From Mucilaginibacter aquatilis (GTDB taxonomy: Bacteria > Bacteroidota > Bacteroidia > Sphingobacteriales > Sphingobacteriaceae), in contig NZ_WQLA01000003.1 in assembly GCF_009755275.1 (NCBI RefSeq), forward strand, positions 310,001-374,000: a DNA stretch of 64,000 nucleotides. Reading direction: 5' to 3'. The notes beneath the pieces are model-generated. The model saw nothing but the letters and a program-made list of their open reading frames with translations, searched no databases and was not told the origin of the DNA. The translations under genes and the position numbers were made by a program. Of the stretch, positions 27,694 to 37,187 are shown in pieces (position 1 is the stretch's first letter; every line of letters starts with the position of its first letter).

Positions 27694-30600
27694 ATGAGGA
27701 TAGCTAAAGTATTTAGTTTATTACTGTTATTTACATTTTTACATGATGTAAAAGCACAGGTATGGGTAAATCAACAGCATGGCGCCTTTGATCCACATAA
27801 TTTTTCATTACGCACTTACACAACGCATGATGGCTTGCCTTCGAAAAGTACTACCGCTGCGCTTCGAGATAGAAATGGCTTAATGTGGATTGGTACCGAA
27901 AACGGACTTTGTAAGTTTGATGGTTATGCGTTTAAAGCTTATGTAAATATACCCGGAGATAGTACATCAATTACCAGTAACTATATTAATGCACTGGTAG
28001 AAGATAAAGCCGGACGTATTTGGGTAGGAACCATGGATGGGTTAAATATTTTTGACCCAACAACGGAAAAATTTACGCGGTTTTTTCACAAAAGCAATCA
28101 TACTAATTCATTAAGCAATAACAAAATATGGTCATTACTATGCGACAGGGTTGGCCAAGTTTGGGTAGGAACCGATAACGGCTTCAACCGTTTTATTAAT
28201 GCAGATAAAGGTTTTGACGTTTATTTACCCAACCAGAGGGACAAGTTTGCGCTTAAGGGTAAATCAATAAATTCTATCATCGAAGACAAATTTGGTGATT
28301 TATGGCTTGGGAGCTGGAGCAGTGGCCTGGCTAAGTTTGATAAGAAATTGCACAAGTTCATTAATTATGAGCAACCACATTTGAGCGGCCAAAAAAATCC
28401 AAATGACGTATGGAATCTGTGCTATGGCGTAGACGGACAAATATGTGTGGCAACCTATTGGAAAGGTCTTTTTGCCTTTAATCCTTCAACCGAAAAGTTT
28501 ACATCAATAAAATGCCCAGACGGGGCCAATACCTCTGTATTTACTGTTGTACAAAAAAATTCAAATACATTACTGGTTGGTGGTAATGCAGGCTTTTATT
28601 GGGTTGATACGCGTACAAACAGTTGGCAAAAAGTACCAGACTTAATTAATAATGCCAGCGGAGAAGTTTATGACGATAAACATGGCATAATATGGCTGTG
28701 TTCAATAAATGGACTTACACAAATTGACTACAAAGAATACAAATTTGGCTGGTTACCGCTAAATCTCAAACCACGTGAAGTAAAAAGCATGTTGATAGAC
28801 GGAAGAAAAATCTGGCTGTCGACTAATAACGGACTATTCAAATTCGACTTTATTAATGGTACTAAACAAGCGTTTTATCATGATAAAGCATCAAGCAGTT
28901 TAAGCAGCAATGAGTTAAGCAAACTCTATAAAGATGCAAGCGGCAACCTATGGATAGCAACTGAAAATGGTTTTGATAGGTACGATGAAAGGAGCAACTC
29001 TTTCCAGCATCACTTTCACCACTCGGCCTTATCAAGCCTCTATAATGAAGACGTTTTCAGGGATATTCTGGAGATTAAACCCGGTGTGTTTATGCTGGCA
29101 ACTGATGCAGGATTAAAGATTTTTGATAGTAATAATAACACATTTGAACACTATTACAGTGAAGATAAAAAGCCGGGCTCAATAAATAATAATCATTTAT
29201 ACAGCTTACTGAAAGATGCCGACGGCATAATTTGGATAGGCACCTACGGTAGTGGCTTAAATCGCTTCAATACAGTAACCAAACGCTTTACCGCCTATAC
29301 ATTTAACGATAAGGTTACAGGCAGTTTGAGTAATAATATTGTCCGTAGCATTTTTCTCGATTCGCGAAAAAATCTGTGGGTTTGCACGTCTGATGGTTTA
29401 AACAAATTTAACCGCCAAACCAACAGCTTTAAAAGCTACTCAAAAAAAGATGGTTTTTCAAGCAATGTATTCATCAATATTGTTGAAGATAATCAGAATA
29501 ATTTATGGGTTAACACCGAAACGGGCGTATCTAAATTTAACCCTGATAATTTGCAGGTTAAAAACTTTGATGAATCAGACGGTGTGTATGCAAACAGCGT
29601 AATCGCCAAATCACAAACCGGAGACATTTACCTTGCAGGTACAAACGGCATTGTGCATATAGATCCTATGAGGATAAAGCATAATTCAGAAGAAGCACCC
29701 GTTTACTTCACTGACTTTCAAATATTCAATAAATCAATAGTTCCCGGAGGAAATTCACCACTCAAGGTGGGTATTGGTGCAGCATCAAACATTGCACTAA
29801 AACATAGGCAAAATATGTTTTCCATAACGTTTGTAGCTTTAAATTATACTCACTCTGAGAGGAATAGTTATGCTTACAAACTGGAAGGATTTGATAGAAA
29901 ATGGAATTACGTAGGCAACCAGCGCAAGGCTACCTACACAAACTTGAATCCGGGTAAGTATATATTTAAGGTTATTGCTGCTAATAATGATGGTGTTTGG
30001 AATAAGGAAGGGCGTACGATAAGCATTACTATTTTGCCTCCGTGGTATCAAACTTGGTGGGCTTATTTGTTATACTGCTTAGGTATAGGCGTCATAATTT
30101 ACGGTTATATTGTGTATCGTGATAAACAGGCGAAATTAAAATATGAAGTTAAGGTTGCTCACTTACAAAGTGAAAGTGAGAAGGAACTGAATGAAAAAAA
30201 GCTCTCTTTTTTTACTAACATATCGCATGAGTTCAGGACTCCTTTAACATTGATAATCAATCCAGTAAAGGAATTACTCTACAAGGATGATAAAAATGTT
30301 GATACAACCAATCTCAACACCGTTTACAGAAATGCACGCAGACTGTTAAGTTTAGTTGATCAACTATTACTTTTCAGGAAGGCTGATGCCGAAATTGATA
30401 ATTTAAAGATTGTAAAGCTAAATCTTGTCTTACTGAGTAAAGAAGTATACTTATGTTTCACGCACCAGGCACGGGTAAAAAGCATCTCTTACAATTTTAA
30501 CTCCGCAAGTGAGCATTTAACTATTTACGCTGATAGGGAAAAAATAGAGATTGCACTATTTAACTTACTATCAAATGCCTTTAAGTTTACGCCCGATGGT

Positions 30601-31830
30601 GGTATCATAACCTTTGAGGTAAGTGATAACGATGAAAACGCTTTAATACGTGTTCAAGATAGCGGGTGCGGAATATCACCAAGCATTGGCGATAAGCTAT
30701 TTAATAAATTTTATCAGGACACCGGCAGCGGTGCTTCGCTTAAGGGCGGATTTGGTATCGGTCTTTTTTTAGTTAAAAGCTTTATAAACGCAATGAGGGG
30801 TAAGATCAACTATGAAAGTGTAGAAGGAGAAGGCACAACTTTCAATATTGAACTCCCAAAAGGGCTTGAATATGCGCTATCAACAAACATACAGGACGAT
30901 GGCGATACAGAATCTGTTCTCTTAAAAGAATTGATTGAGGATGAAATTACAGCAAATGCAGTAGTTGATTTAGCAAACGATGAAGTTTTATTTGATGATC
31001 CGCTTACATCCGAAACAAAAACTTTGTTAATTATTGATGATAATCATGATGTCAGAGAATATTTGAAGCAGGTATTCAAGCTTGAATTTACCATTTATGA
31101 AGCATCAAACGGCGAGCACGGATTTGAGATGATTAACGAGTACCTGCCCGACATAGTCATCAGCGATGTAATGATGCAAGGGATGAGTGGCATAGAGCTT
31201 TGTAATCTTGTCAAAGAAAACGAAGCGACATCGCATATACCCGTCATTTTATTAACCGCTAGTTCATCGCCCGAAATTAAATTGAAGGGACTGGAGGGTG
31301 GAGCGGATGATTACATAAGTAAACCCTTTGATAAAGAAATACTTAAAGCCAGGGTAGCGGGTATTCTTAAAAGCAAAAATAACCTTCAAAAGTATTTTTA
31401 TAATGAGGTAACGCTTAATGCAAACGATCTTAAGATTTCTTCTGAATATAAAGACTTCCTAAATTCCTGTATCCGGATAGTTGAAAGGCACATCACCGAC
31501 CCTGACTTTAACATTCAGGTATTGGCTGCCGAAATTGGCATGTCGCGCTCTAAGCTATACAATAAAATCAAGTCAATATCAGGGCAGTCATCTAATAGCT
31601 TTATTCGTTTTATACGGTTACGTAAGGCCGCTGAGATTTTTATCAATTCAGATCATACCATACTACAAACATCCTACATGGTAGGTATTAGAGACCCAAG
31701 GTATTTCAGGGAGCAATTTTGCAAACAGTTCAACATGAACCCATCCCAATACATCAAAAAGTTCCGTAAGCCCTTCAGCAACAATTTACATCTTAGTCCG
31801 GCTATGATGAAGGCGTATAAAGGTAAATAA
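27694..31830 (+). CDS. Hybrid two-component system regulator (HTCS) of the beta-galactoside PUL
   Basis: This 1378-residue one-protein signalling system starts with a signal peptide (ending DVKAQ). A periplasmic two-propeller sensor follows, made of Reg_prop repeats (repeated GLWIGT- and NLWVCT-like blades to about residue 680) and a Y_Y_Y domain (about 700-780). A TM helix lies near 785-805. HisKA has NISHEFRTPL with H845, and HATPase_c has FNLLSNAFKFTPDGG and GFGIGLFLVKS. The receiver has phosphoacceptor D1158 in SDVMM. An AraC-type double helix-turn-helix lies at about 1265-1365. Such proteins sense oligosaccharides in the periplasm and activate the adjacent susCD genes, here 382 bp downstream. 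Confidence 0.95.
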   Translation: MRIAKVFSLLLLFTFLHDVKAQVWVNQQHGAFDPHNFSLRTYTTHDGLPSKSTTAALRDRNGLMWIGTENGLCKFDGYAFKAYVNIPGDSTSITSNYINALVEDKAGRIWVGTMDGLNIFDPTTEKFTRFFHKSNHTNSLSNNKIWSLLCDRVGQVWVGTDNGFNRFINADKGFDVYLPNQRDKFALKGKSINSIIEDKFGDLWLGSWSSGLAKFDKKLHKFINYEQPHLSGQKNPNDVWNLCYGVDGQICVATYWKGLFAFNPSTEKFTSIKCPDGANTSVFTVVQKNSNTLLVGGNAGFYWVDTRTNSWQKVPDLINNASGEVYDDKHGIIWLCSINGLTQIDYKEYKFGWLPLNLKPREVKSMLIDGRKIWLSTNNGLFKFDFINGTKQAFYHDKASSSLSSNELSKLYKDASGNLWIATENGFDRYDERSNSFQHHFHHSALSSLYNEDVFRDILEIKPGVFMLATDAGLKIFDSNNNTFEHYYSEDKKPGSINNNHLYSLLKDADGIIWIGTYGSGLNRFNTVTKRFTAYTFNDKVTGSLSNNIVRSIFLDSRKNLWVCTSDGLNKFNRQTNSFKSYSKKDGFSSNVFINIVEDNQNNLWVNTETGVSKFNPDNLQVKNFDESDGVYANSVIAKSQTGDIYLAGTNGIVHIDPMRIKHNSEEAPVYFTDFQIFNKSIVPGGNSPLKVGIGAASNIALKHRQNMFSITFVALNYTHSERNSYAYKLEGFDRKWNYVGNQRKATYTNLNPGKYIFKVIAANNDGVWNKEGRTISITILPPWYQTWWAYLLYCLGIGVIIYGYIVYRDKQAKLKYEVKVAHLQSESEKELNEKKLSFFTNISHEFRTPLTLIINPVKELLYKDDKNVDTTNLNTVYRNARRLLSLVDQLLLFRKADAEIDNLKIVKLNLVLLSKEVYLCFTHQARVKSISYNFNSASEHLTIYADREKIEIALFNLLSNAFKFTPDGGIITFEVSDNDENALIRVQDSGCGISPSIGDKLFNKFYQDTGSGASLKGGFGIGLFLVKSFINAMRGKINYESVEGEGTTFNIELPKGLEYALSTNIQDDGDTESVLLKELIEDEITANAVVDLANDEVLFDDPLTSETKTLLIIDDNHDVREYLKQVFKLEFTIYEASNGEHGFEMINEYLPDIVISDVMMQGMSGIELCNLVKENEATSHIPVILLTASSSPEIKLKGLEGGADDYISKPFDKEILKARVAGILKSKNNLQKYFYNEVTLNANDLKISSEYKDFLNSCIRIVERHITDPDFNIQVLAAEIGMSRSKLYNKIKSISGQSSNSFIRFIRLRKAAEIFINSDHTILQTSYMVGIRDPRYFREQFCKQFNMNPSQYIKKFRKPFSNNLHLSPAMMKAYKGK

Positions 31831-32040
31831 GTTAGTTCTTGGTGGCTGAATTTTCACAGCTCGACCCGTCTTTAAAAATTATCCTATTTCATTTACTGTC
31901 GTTCAATTCGCAGATGCGATACTTCGTCGGTAAGCCCTCTGATGGACTCTTATTACCATAACCCCACCAAACAGCTTCATACCGCATTGCTCAATTGATT
32001 TATTGCTTTGAACAGGTAAATTTTAACATTCAAGCGGTAT
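31831..32040. other. Intergenic region after the HTCS gene
   Basis: I see no ORF and no clear terminator after the regulator gene in this stretch. The regulatory part begins with the direct repeats at 32041. Confidence 0.3.
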
Positions 32041-32098
32041 TTTAACTGTTTACCCCTCTAAATTTAACCGTTTACCACTCATTCTTAAGGTAGGTTTT
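32041..32098 (+). promoter_or_regulatory. Direct-repeat operator and promoter of the second susC
   Basis: TTTAACTGTTTACCCCTC at 32041-32058 and TTTAACCGTTTACCACTC at 32063-32080 match at 16 of 18 positions and start 22 bp apart, two helical turns. TAGGTTTT at 32091-32098 is one mismatch from the -7 consensus, placing the second repeat over the -33 region. This is the layout expected for an AraC-type HTCS activator. Confidence 0.6.
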
Positions 32099-32212
32099 TT
32101 ATCAATTTAGCCTCCGAAACCAATTGTATTTCCGGCTTACTGCATTCACTATTTCTCCAATAGTAGTGTGCGTTTCCTGAAGAATTTCAAACCAATTAAA
32201 CATTATTAAATT

Positions 32213-35200
32213 ATGAACAAACTTCTACGGATTAATTGTTCTCCGTTATGGTATGGTTCGGGCGTTACCTCGGTTTTTAACAAAGCCATGATTGCCGGGC
32301 TATTGATCACAACACCATTTGCAGCCGATGCGCGTATTACAAATGTACCGCACAAATCATCAGCGGTAAGATTGGTTAAGCAAGACACACCTATATCAGG
32401 TAGGGTGCTTGATGAAAAAGGTGAGCCGCTTGCAGGGCTTAGCGTAACCATTAAAGGTACAACCAGCGGCACTATTACCGATGTTAACGGTAAGTACTCC
32501 ATCAATGTGAAAGATAAAAACGCCACGTTGATATTTACATTTACCGGGTATGACCCGCAAGAGGTTATAGTTGGCGATAGGTCTGTTATTGACATACGCA
32601 TGTCCGTATCGGCAAAATCATTGAATGATGTGGTTGTTGTTGGTTATAACAGCCAAAAAAGAGCAACCTTAACAGGATCTGTATCTGACGTAAAAGGTGC
32701 TGAAATTGTAAAAAGCCCGCAGCCAAACGTGTCAAACTCTTTAGCAGGTCGTTTTTCGGGTGTTATTGCTAATAACCGCTCAGGTGAGCCGGGTTATGAT
32801 GGCTCAAGCATTACCATCCGCGGTTTAGCTACCACTAACGACAATTCTGTGCTGGTAGTTGTAGATGGTATTCCGGGGCAAATTGGAGGTCTTGAACGTC
32901 TTGATCCAAATGATATTGAAAGTATTTCGGTATTAAAAGATGCCTCGGCTGCAATTTACGGTAACCGTGCCGCTAACGGTGTAATTTTGGTTACTACCAA
33001 ACGCGGTAAAACAGGCAAGCCAAGTATCAGCTATACATTCAATCAAGGTTTTAGTCAGCCAACACGCTTGCCACAAATGGCAGATGCAGCAACCTATGCG
33101 CAACTGGTTAACGAAATGCTTTATAACAGCAATGCTCAAGGGGGCTTAAACCAACGTTACAGTGCAGCTCAAATTGAAACCTTCCGTAACGGGTCTGACC
33201 CGCTGAACTACCCAAATACTGATTGGATAGATGCAACTTTGAAAAAAGTAGCACTTCAAAACCAGCAAAGCCTATCGGTTAACGGAGGTAATGAAGATGT
33301 TAAATACTATGTATCGTTAGGTACAATTTACCAGGATAATCTTTATAAAAACGGCGTTACCAAGTATAAGCAATATAACTTCCGTTCAAACATTGATGCC
33401 AACATAACTAAACGCTTTAAGGTAAGTGTATTGTTATCGGGCAGGCAGGAAAACAGGCAATACCCAACAACCGGCGGCGGCGGTATTTTCAGGTCTATAT
33501 ATCGTGCCAACCCAACTGTTGCCCCTTACTATCCTAACGGTTTGCCAACTATAGGTATTGAAGGCGAGAATCCGGCTTTACAGGTAACCGATATTGGTGG
33601 CGTAAACCGTAACCCAATACATGTATTCAACGGAATATTGAAAGCCAACTATTTAATTCCAGGTGTTGAAGGACTATCTGTTGACGGTTTCTTTTCAGTA
33701 GATCGTGCTTTTAACTTCTCTAAAAACTTCTCAAAACCATATAACGTTTATAATTATATTGCAAGTACAAACGTTTACGAGCCAAGGCTTTATGGTGGAT
33801 TTAATGGCCGTCCGCAGCTTTTTGAATCGCAAATGAATGATGTACAGCTAACATCAAATGCTAAGCTGAATTATGCACGCAAATTTGGCAAGCATGACAT
33901 TTATGCGTTTGTGGGTTATGAGCAAAGTTCAAACCGCAGAGAATACTTTGATGCAACCCGTAGGAACTTCCTATCATCTGATTTACCCGAGCTTGGACAA
34001 GGTGGTGCATTACCAACAGATGCTTTAAATTCAGGTTACAGTACAAATTTTACCCGCCGAAGTGTAATCAGTAAAATTGCTTACAACTACAATGAGAAGT
34101 ATATGCTTGAAGCTCAGTTTAGGGCTGACGGAACTTCTAATTTTCCATCTGATAAAAGGTGGGGATATTTTCCATCTGTGTCGGGTGCATGGCGTGTTTC
34201 AAAAGAAGATTGGTTTGCAAACAATGTTAAATTCTTTGATGATTTAAAAATCCGTGCTTCTTATGGTTCTTTAGGTAATGATAAAATCAGACAGTTTCAA
34301 TATTTTGACAACTTCACCATTGTACGCAACGGTTTTGTAAGCGGAACATCAATTCAGCCTAACCTTAACCTTATAAAATTAGGTAATGCTAACATTACGT
34401 GGGAAGTTGCCAAAAAATTGGATATAGGTCTGAACGCTGTTTTTCTTAAAAACTTCAGCATAGAGGCAATCTACTTCAACCAGGACAGAGAGAAAATTCT
34501 GATGCCTCGTAGCGGTTCAGTTCCCGCTGTAACAGGTATTGTTGATCCTTATAGTGGTGATAAATTACGACCGGATGAGAATATTGGAAAAGTAAACAGC
34601 AAGGGGTTTGAAGCGACTTTAGGATATAACCATACCGGTAAGGAATTTACCTGGGGACTTTCAGGTAACGTAACTTACGCTAAAAGCACAGGAGTATTTT
34701 TAGATGATGCGCCCGGCTTGTTACCATATCAAACTGTAACCGGTAATTCATTAAATACTCCATTATTGTACCGCAGTTTAGGCCTTTTCAGGAGTGCTGA
34801 AGAGCTTGCTGCTTACCCTCACGTTGTTGGCACCAAAGTAGGCGATTTAAAACTGGAAGACTTTAACCAGGACGGAGTTATTGATGACAGGGACAGAGTA
34901 AGAAACATATATGGCAACGTACCACGCATTACTTACGGCTTTACATTAAACGCAGCTTACAAAAACTTCGATTTGTCGGCATTAATTGCAGGTCAGGCTC
35001 AGGTTGCCCAGTACGTACTGCCTGAATCAGGAACCATAGGAAACTTCTACAAATCATGGGCTGATAACCGTTTTGGACCAAATACACCAAATGGTACCTT
35101 CCCATTAGTTACCGAAAGATCATCAAGTTCAATAAGCGGCCAGTATGCAAGCACTTTTTGGTTAAACGATGCATCATTTTTACGTTTAAAAAACATACAA

Positions 35201-35389
35201 ATTGGCTATAACGTTGACGCTGCATTTTTATCAAAAATTAAGGTGTCAAACCTAAGGGTTTACTTTAGTGCATTTAACTTATTCACCATAACAAAGGTTA
35301 AAGATTACGATCCGGAAGGTGATAGCGGAAGCGGACAGTTTTATCCTCAGCAAAAAATATTTAACCTGGGTGTTAACCTTAAATTTTAA
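32213..35389 (+). CDS. SusC/RagA-family TonB-dependent outer-membrane transporter (second PUL)
   Basis: The 1058-residue protein has an N-terminal export region to about residue 40, then a carboxypeptidase-regulatory-like domain (about 60-130; ISGRVLDEKGEPLAGLSVTIKG), a plug (VVVVGYNSQKRATLTGSV, LAGRFSGVIANNRSGEPGYDG, DASAAIYGNRAANGVILVTTKRG) and a barrel ending in LGVNLKF. It imports oligosaccharides with the SusD partner 5 bp downstream. Expression is probably controlled by the upstream HTCS through the direct repeats. Cargo is inferred to be beta-galactosides from the GH2 and GH35 genes. Confidence 0.95.
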   Translation: MNKLLRINCSPLWYGSGVTSVFNKAMIAGLLITTPFAADARITNVPHKSSAVRLVKQDTPISGRVLDEKGEPLAGLSVTIKGTTSGTITDVNGKYSINVKDKNATLIFTFTGYDPQEVIVGDRSVIDIRMSVSAKSLNDVVVVGYNSQKRATLTGSVSDVKGAEIVKSPQPNVSNSLAGRFSGVIANNRSGEPGYDGSSITIRGLATTNDNSVLVVVDGIPGQIGGLERLDPNDIESISVLKDASAAIYGNRAANGVILVTTKRGKTGKPSISYTFNQGFSQPTRLPQMADAATYAQLVNEMLYNSNAQGGLNQRYSAAQIETFRNGSDPLNYPNTDWIDATLKKVALQNQQSLSVNGGNEDVKYYVSLGTIYQDNLYKNGVTKYKQYNFRSNIDANITKRFKVSVLLSGRQENRQYPTTGGGGIFRSIYRANPTVAPYYPNGLPTIGIEGENPALQVTDIGGVNRNPIHVFNGILKANYLIPGVEGLSVDGFFSVDRAFNFSKNFSKPYNVYNYIASTNVYEPRLYGGFNGRPQLFESQMNDVQLTSNAKLNYARKFGKHDIYAFVGYEQSSNRREYFDATRRNFLSSDLPELGQGGALPTDALNSGYSTNFTRRSVISKIAYNYNEKYMLEAQFRADGTSNFPSDKRWGYFPSVSGAWRVSKEDWFANNVKFFDDLKIRASYGSLGNDKIRQFQYFDNFTIVRNGFVSGTSIQPNLNLIKLGNANITWEVAKKLDIGLNAVFLKNFSIEAIYFNQDREKILMPRSGSVPAVTGIVDPYSGDKLRPDENIGKVNSKGFEATLGYNHTGKEFTWGLSGNVTYAKSTGVFLDDAPGLLPYQTVTGNSLNTPLLYRSLGLFRSAEELAAYPHVVGTKVGDLKLEDFNQDGVIDDRDRVRNIYGNVPRITYGFTLNAAYKNFDLSALIAGQAQVAQYVLPESGTIGNFYKSWADNRFGPNTPNGTFPLVTERSSSSISGQYASTFWLNDASFLRLKNIQIGYNVDAAFLSKIKVSNLRVYFSAFNLFTITKVKDYDPEGDSGSGQFYPQQKIFNLGVNLKF

Positions 35390-35394
35390 GCGTA

Positions 35395-37092
35395 ATGAAA
35401 ATCAACAATAAAAAATACTGGGGTGCATTGGTTAGTGCGGTCCTGCTTTTTTCTGCCTGTAAAAAAGATTACTTAGATATTCAGCCAACCGACCGCATAG
35501 CTACATCGGCATTACAGTCAGATAGCTCAGTTTTTGAAGCATACGTAACCAACCGTTACATTGGTACACAGCTTACCAATAAAGAGGGTGATGGTACACC
35601 CCCGGGCTTTGGCCGTGGCTTTGAATACGCCATGTGGAGTTCACTTACTGATGAATCCATTTACAATAACGATGATGATACGTGGTTTATTCAGCGCGGA
35701 CAGCTATCATCTGATAATTTGGGCATAGCCAATGTTTTTTGGGGACGGAGTTATAGAGGTATACGCGAATGCAATTTTGCACTAAGCTTATTACCTAACG
35801 TGCCAATGAGCGCGTTACACCGTACCCGGTTAGAGGGCGAGTTGAAATTTGTGAGGGCTTTCCGTTATTTTGACCTTATTCGTAACTATGGCGGGGTAGT
35901 GCTTATGGGCGACCGTGTTACACAATTAGGCGAAGATTTTCAGGATCCTGCCTTATTCAAACGTTCAACTATTAAAGAGTCGATTGATTATGTTGTAGCG
36001 CAATTAGATGATGCCGTTGCAAAGCTTCCTTTGAACAATGACGGAAGCTGGATTCCGGGTCGTGCAACTAAAGGTGCGGTTTTGGCCTTAAAGTCTCGTT
36101 TGTTGCTTTATGCAGCAAGTCCGTTGTATGCTTCAGGAACATGGGAAGCAGCTGCAACTGCTGCACAGGCCGTAATTGGCTTAAATAAGTATAGCTTGTA
36201 TTCAGGTGGCTACGCCAACATGTTTACCGTTAGTGAAACCTCAGAAACCATTTTTGCAAGGTATTACACTCGCGAGGCTGGTCACGTGCATTTAGAAATT
36301 GCAAACGGACCCAACGGTTACGGCGGATGGGCTGGTAACTCTCCGTTGCAAAACCTGGTTGATGATTATGAGATGAGCAACGGTAAGGCTATTACCGATC
36401 CAACATCTGGCTATAATGTAAATACCCCATACGCAAACCGCGATCCAAGGTTTGCTGCAACCATTTTATATAACGGAGCACCATACCGCGGCCGTGCAGT
36501 GGAAACATTTATTCCGGGTGGGAGAGATAGCAGAGATGGAAGCGAGAACTGGAACACCTCAAAAACGGGTTATTACCTGCGCAAGTTCATTAACGAAGAG
36601 TACCCTATCCAAAACCCTTGGGGTAATGCCGGTTTCCAAACCTGGACTTACTTCCGCTTGTCTGAAATACTGTTAAATTTTGCAGAGGCTGCTAATGAAG
36701 CTTACGGACCGGATGTTGTTCCTGCCGGCGCTACCTGTTCTGCACGCACGGCCGTTAACGCTATCAGGTCTCGCCAGGGTGTAAACATGCCAGCACTTGC
36801 CAACGTAACATCTAAAGATCAAATGCGCGAGGCAATACGCCACGAGCGCCGCATTGAGCTTGCGTTTGAAGAGCATCGTTTTTACGATGTACGCCGTTGG
36901 AAAATTGCAGATGTAACAGAGAACAAACCGGCCCTGGGTATTACAGTTACTAAAACCGCAACCGGATTCACTTTTACGCCAAAGGTTGCACTTGATGGTA
37001 GAAGCTTTCAGGCTAAACATTATTGGTTGCCTATACCTCGTGCCGAAATCCAGGCATCAAACAATCAGCTTCGCCAAAACGAAGGTTATTAA
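35395..37092 (+). CDS. SusD/RagB-family lipoprotein (second PUL)
   Basis: This 565-residue lipoprotein has lipobox LFSAC (Cys22). SusD features include YLDIQPTDRI, RSYRGIRECNFAL, RAFRYFDLIRNYGGVVLM, and RHERRIELAFEEHRFYDVRRWK with a terminal YWLPIPRAEI segment. It is the surface glycan-binding partner of the SusC 5 bp upstream. A strong terminator follows, so the GH2 and GH35 genes may be read through it or have their own promoter. Confidence 0.95.
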   Translation: MKINNKKYWGALVSAVLLFSACKKDYLDIQPTDRIATSALQSDSSVFEAYVTNRYIGTQLTNKEGDGTPPGFGRGFEYAMWSSLTDESIYNNDDDTWFIQRGQLSSDNLGIANVFWGRSYRGIRECNFALSLLPNVPMSALHRTRLEGELKFVRAFRYFDLIRNYGGVVLMGDRVTQLGEDFQDPALFKRSTIKESIDYVVAQLDDAVAKLPLNNDGSWIPGRATKGAVLALKSRLLLYAASPLYASGTWEAAATAAQAVIGLNKYSLYSGGYANMFTVSETSETIFARYYTREAGHVHLEIANGPNGYGGWAGNSPLQNLVDDYEMSNGKAITDPTSGYNVNTPYANRDPRFAATILYNGAPYRGRAVETFIPGGRDSRDGSENWNTSKTGYYLRKFINEEYPIQNPWGNAGFQTWTYFRLSEILLNFAEAANEAYGPDVVPAGATCSARTAVNAIRSRQGVNMPALANVTSKDQMREAIRHERRIELAFEEHRFYDVRRWKIADVTENKPALGITVTKTATGFTFTPKVALDGRSFQAKHYWLPIPRAEIQASNNQLRQNEGY

Positions 37093-37101
37093 TAATTAAG
37101 C

Positions 37102-37138
37102 AACTAAAGCAGGTACTTTAAGTCCTGCTTTAGTTTTT
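37102..37138 (+). terminator. Terminator/attenuator after the second susD
   Basis: AACTAAAGCAGG at 37102-37113 pairs perfectly with CCTGCTTTAGTT at 37124-37135 and runs into five T. It lies inside the PUL, so it may reduce expression of the downstream enzymes relative to susCD. Confidence 0.8.
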
Positions 37139-37187
37139 AAATGGATAACGGGTCATTCGAAAATGCACCGGTACAAATTCCTGCCAA

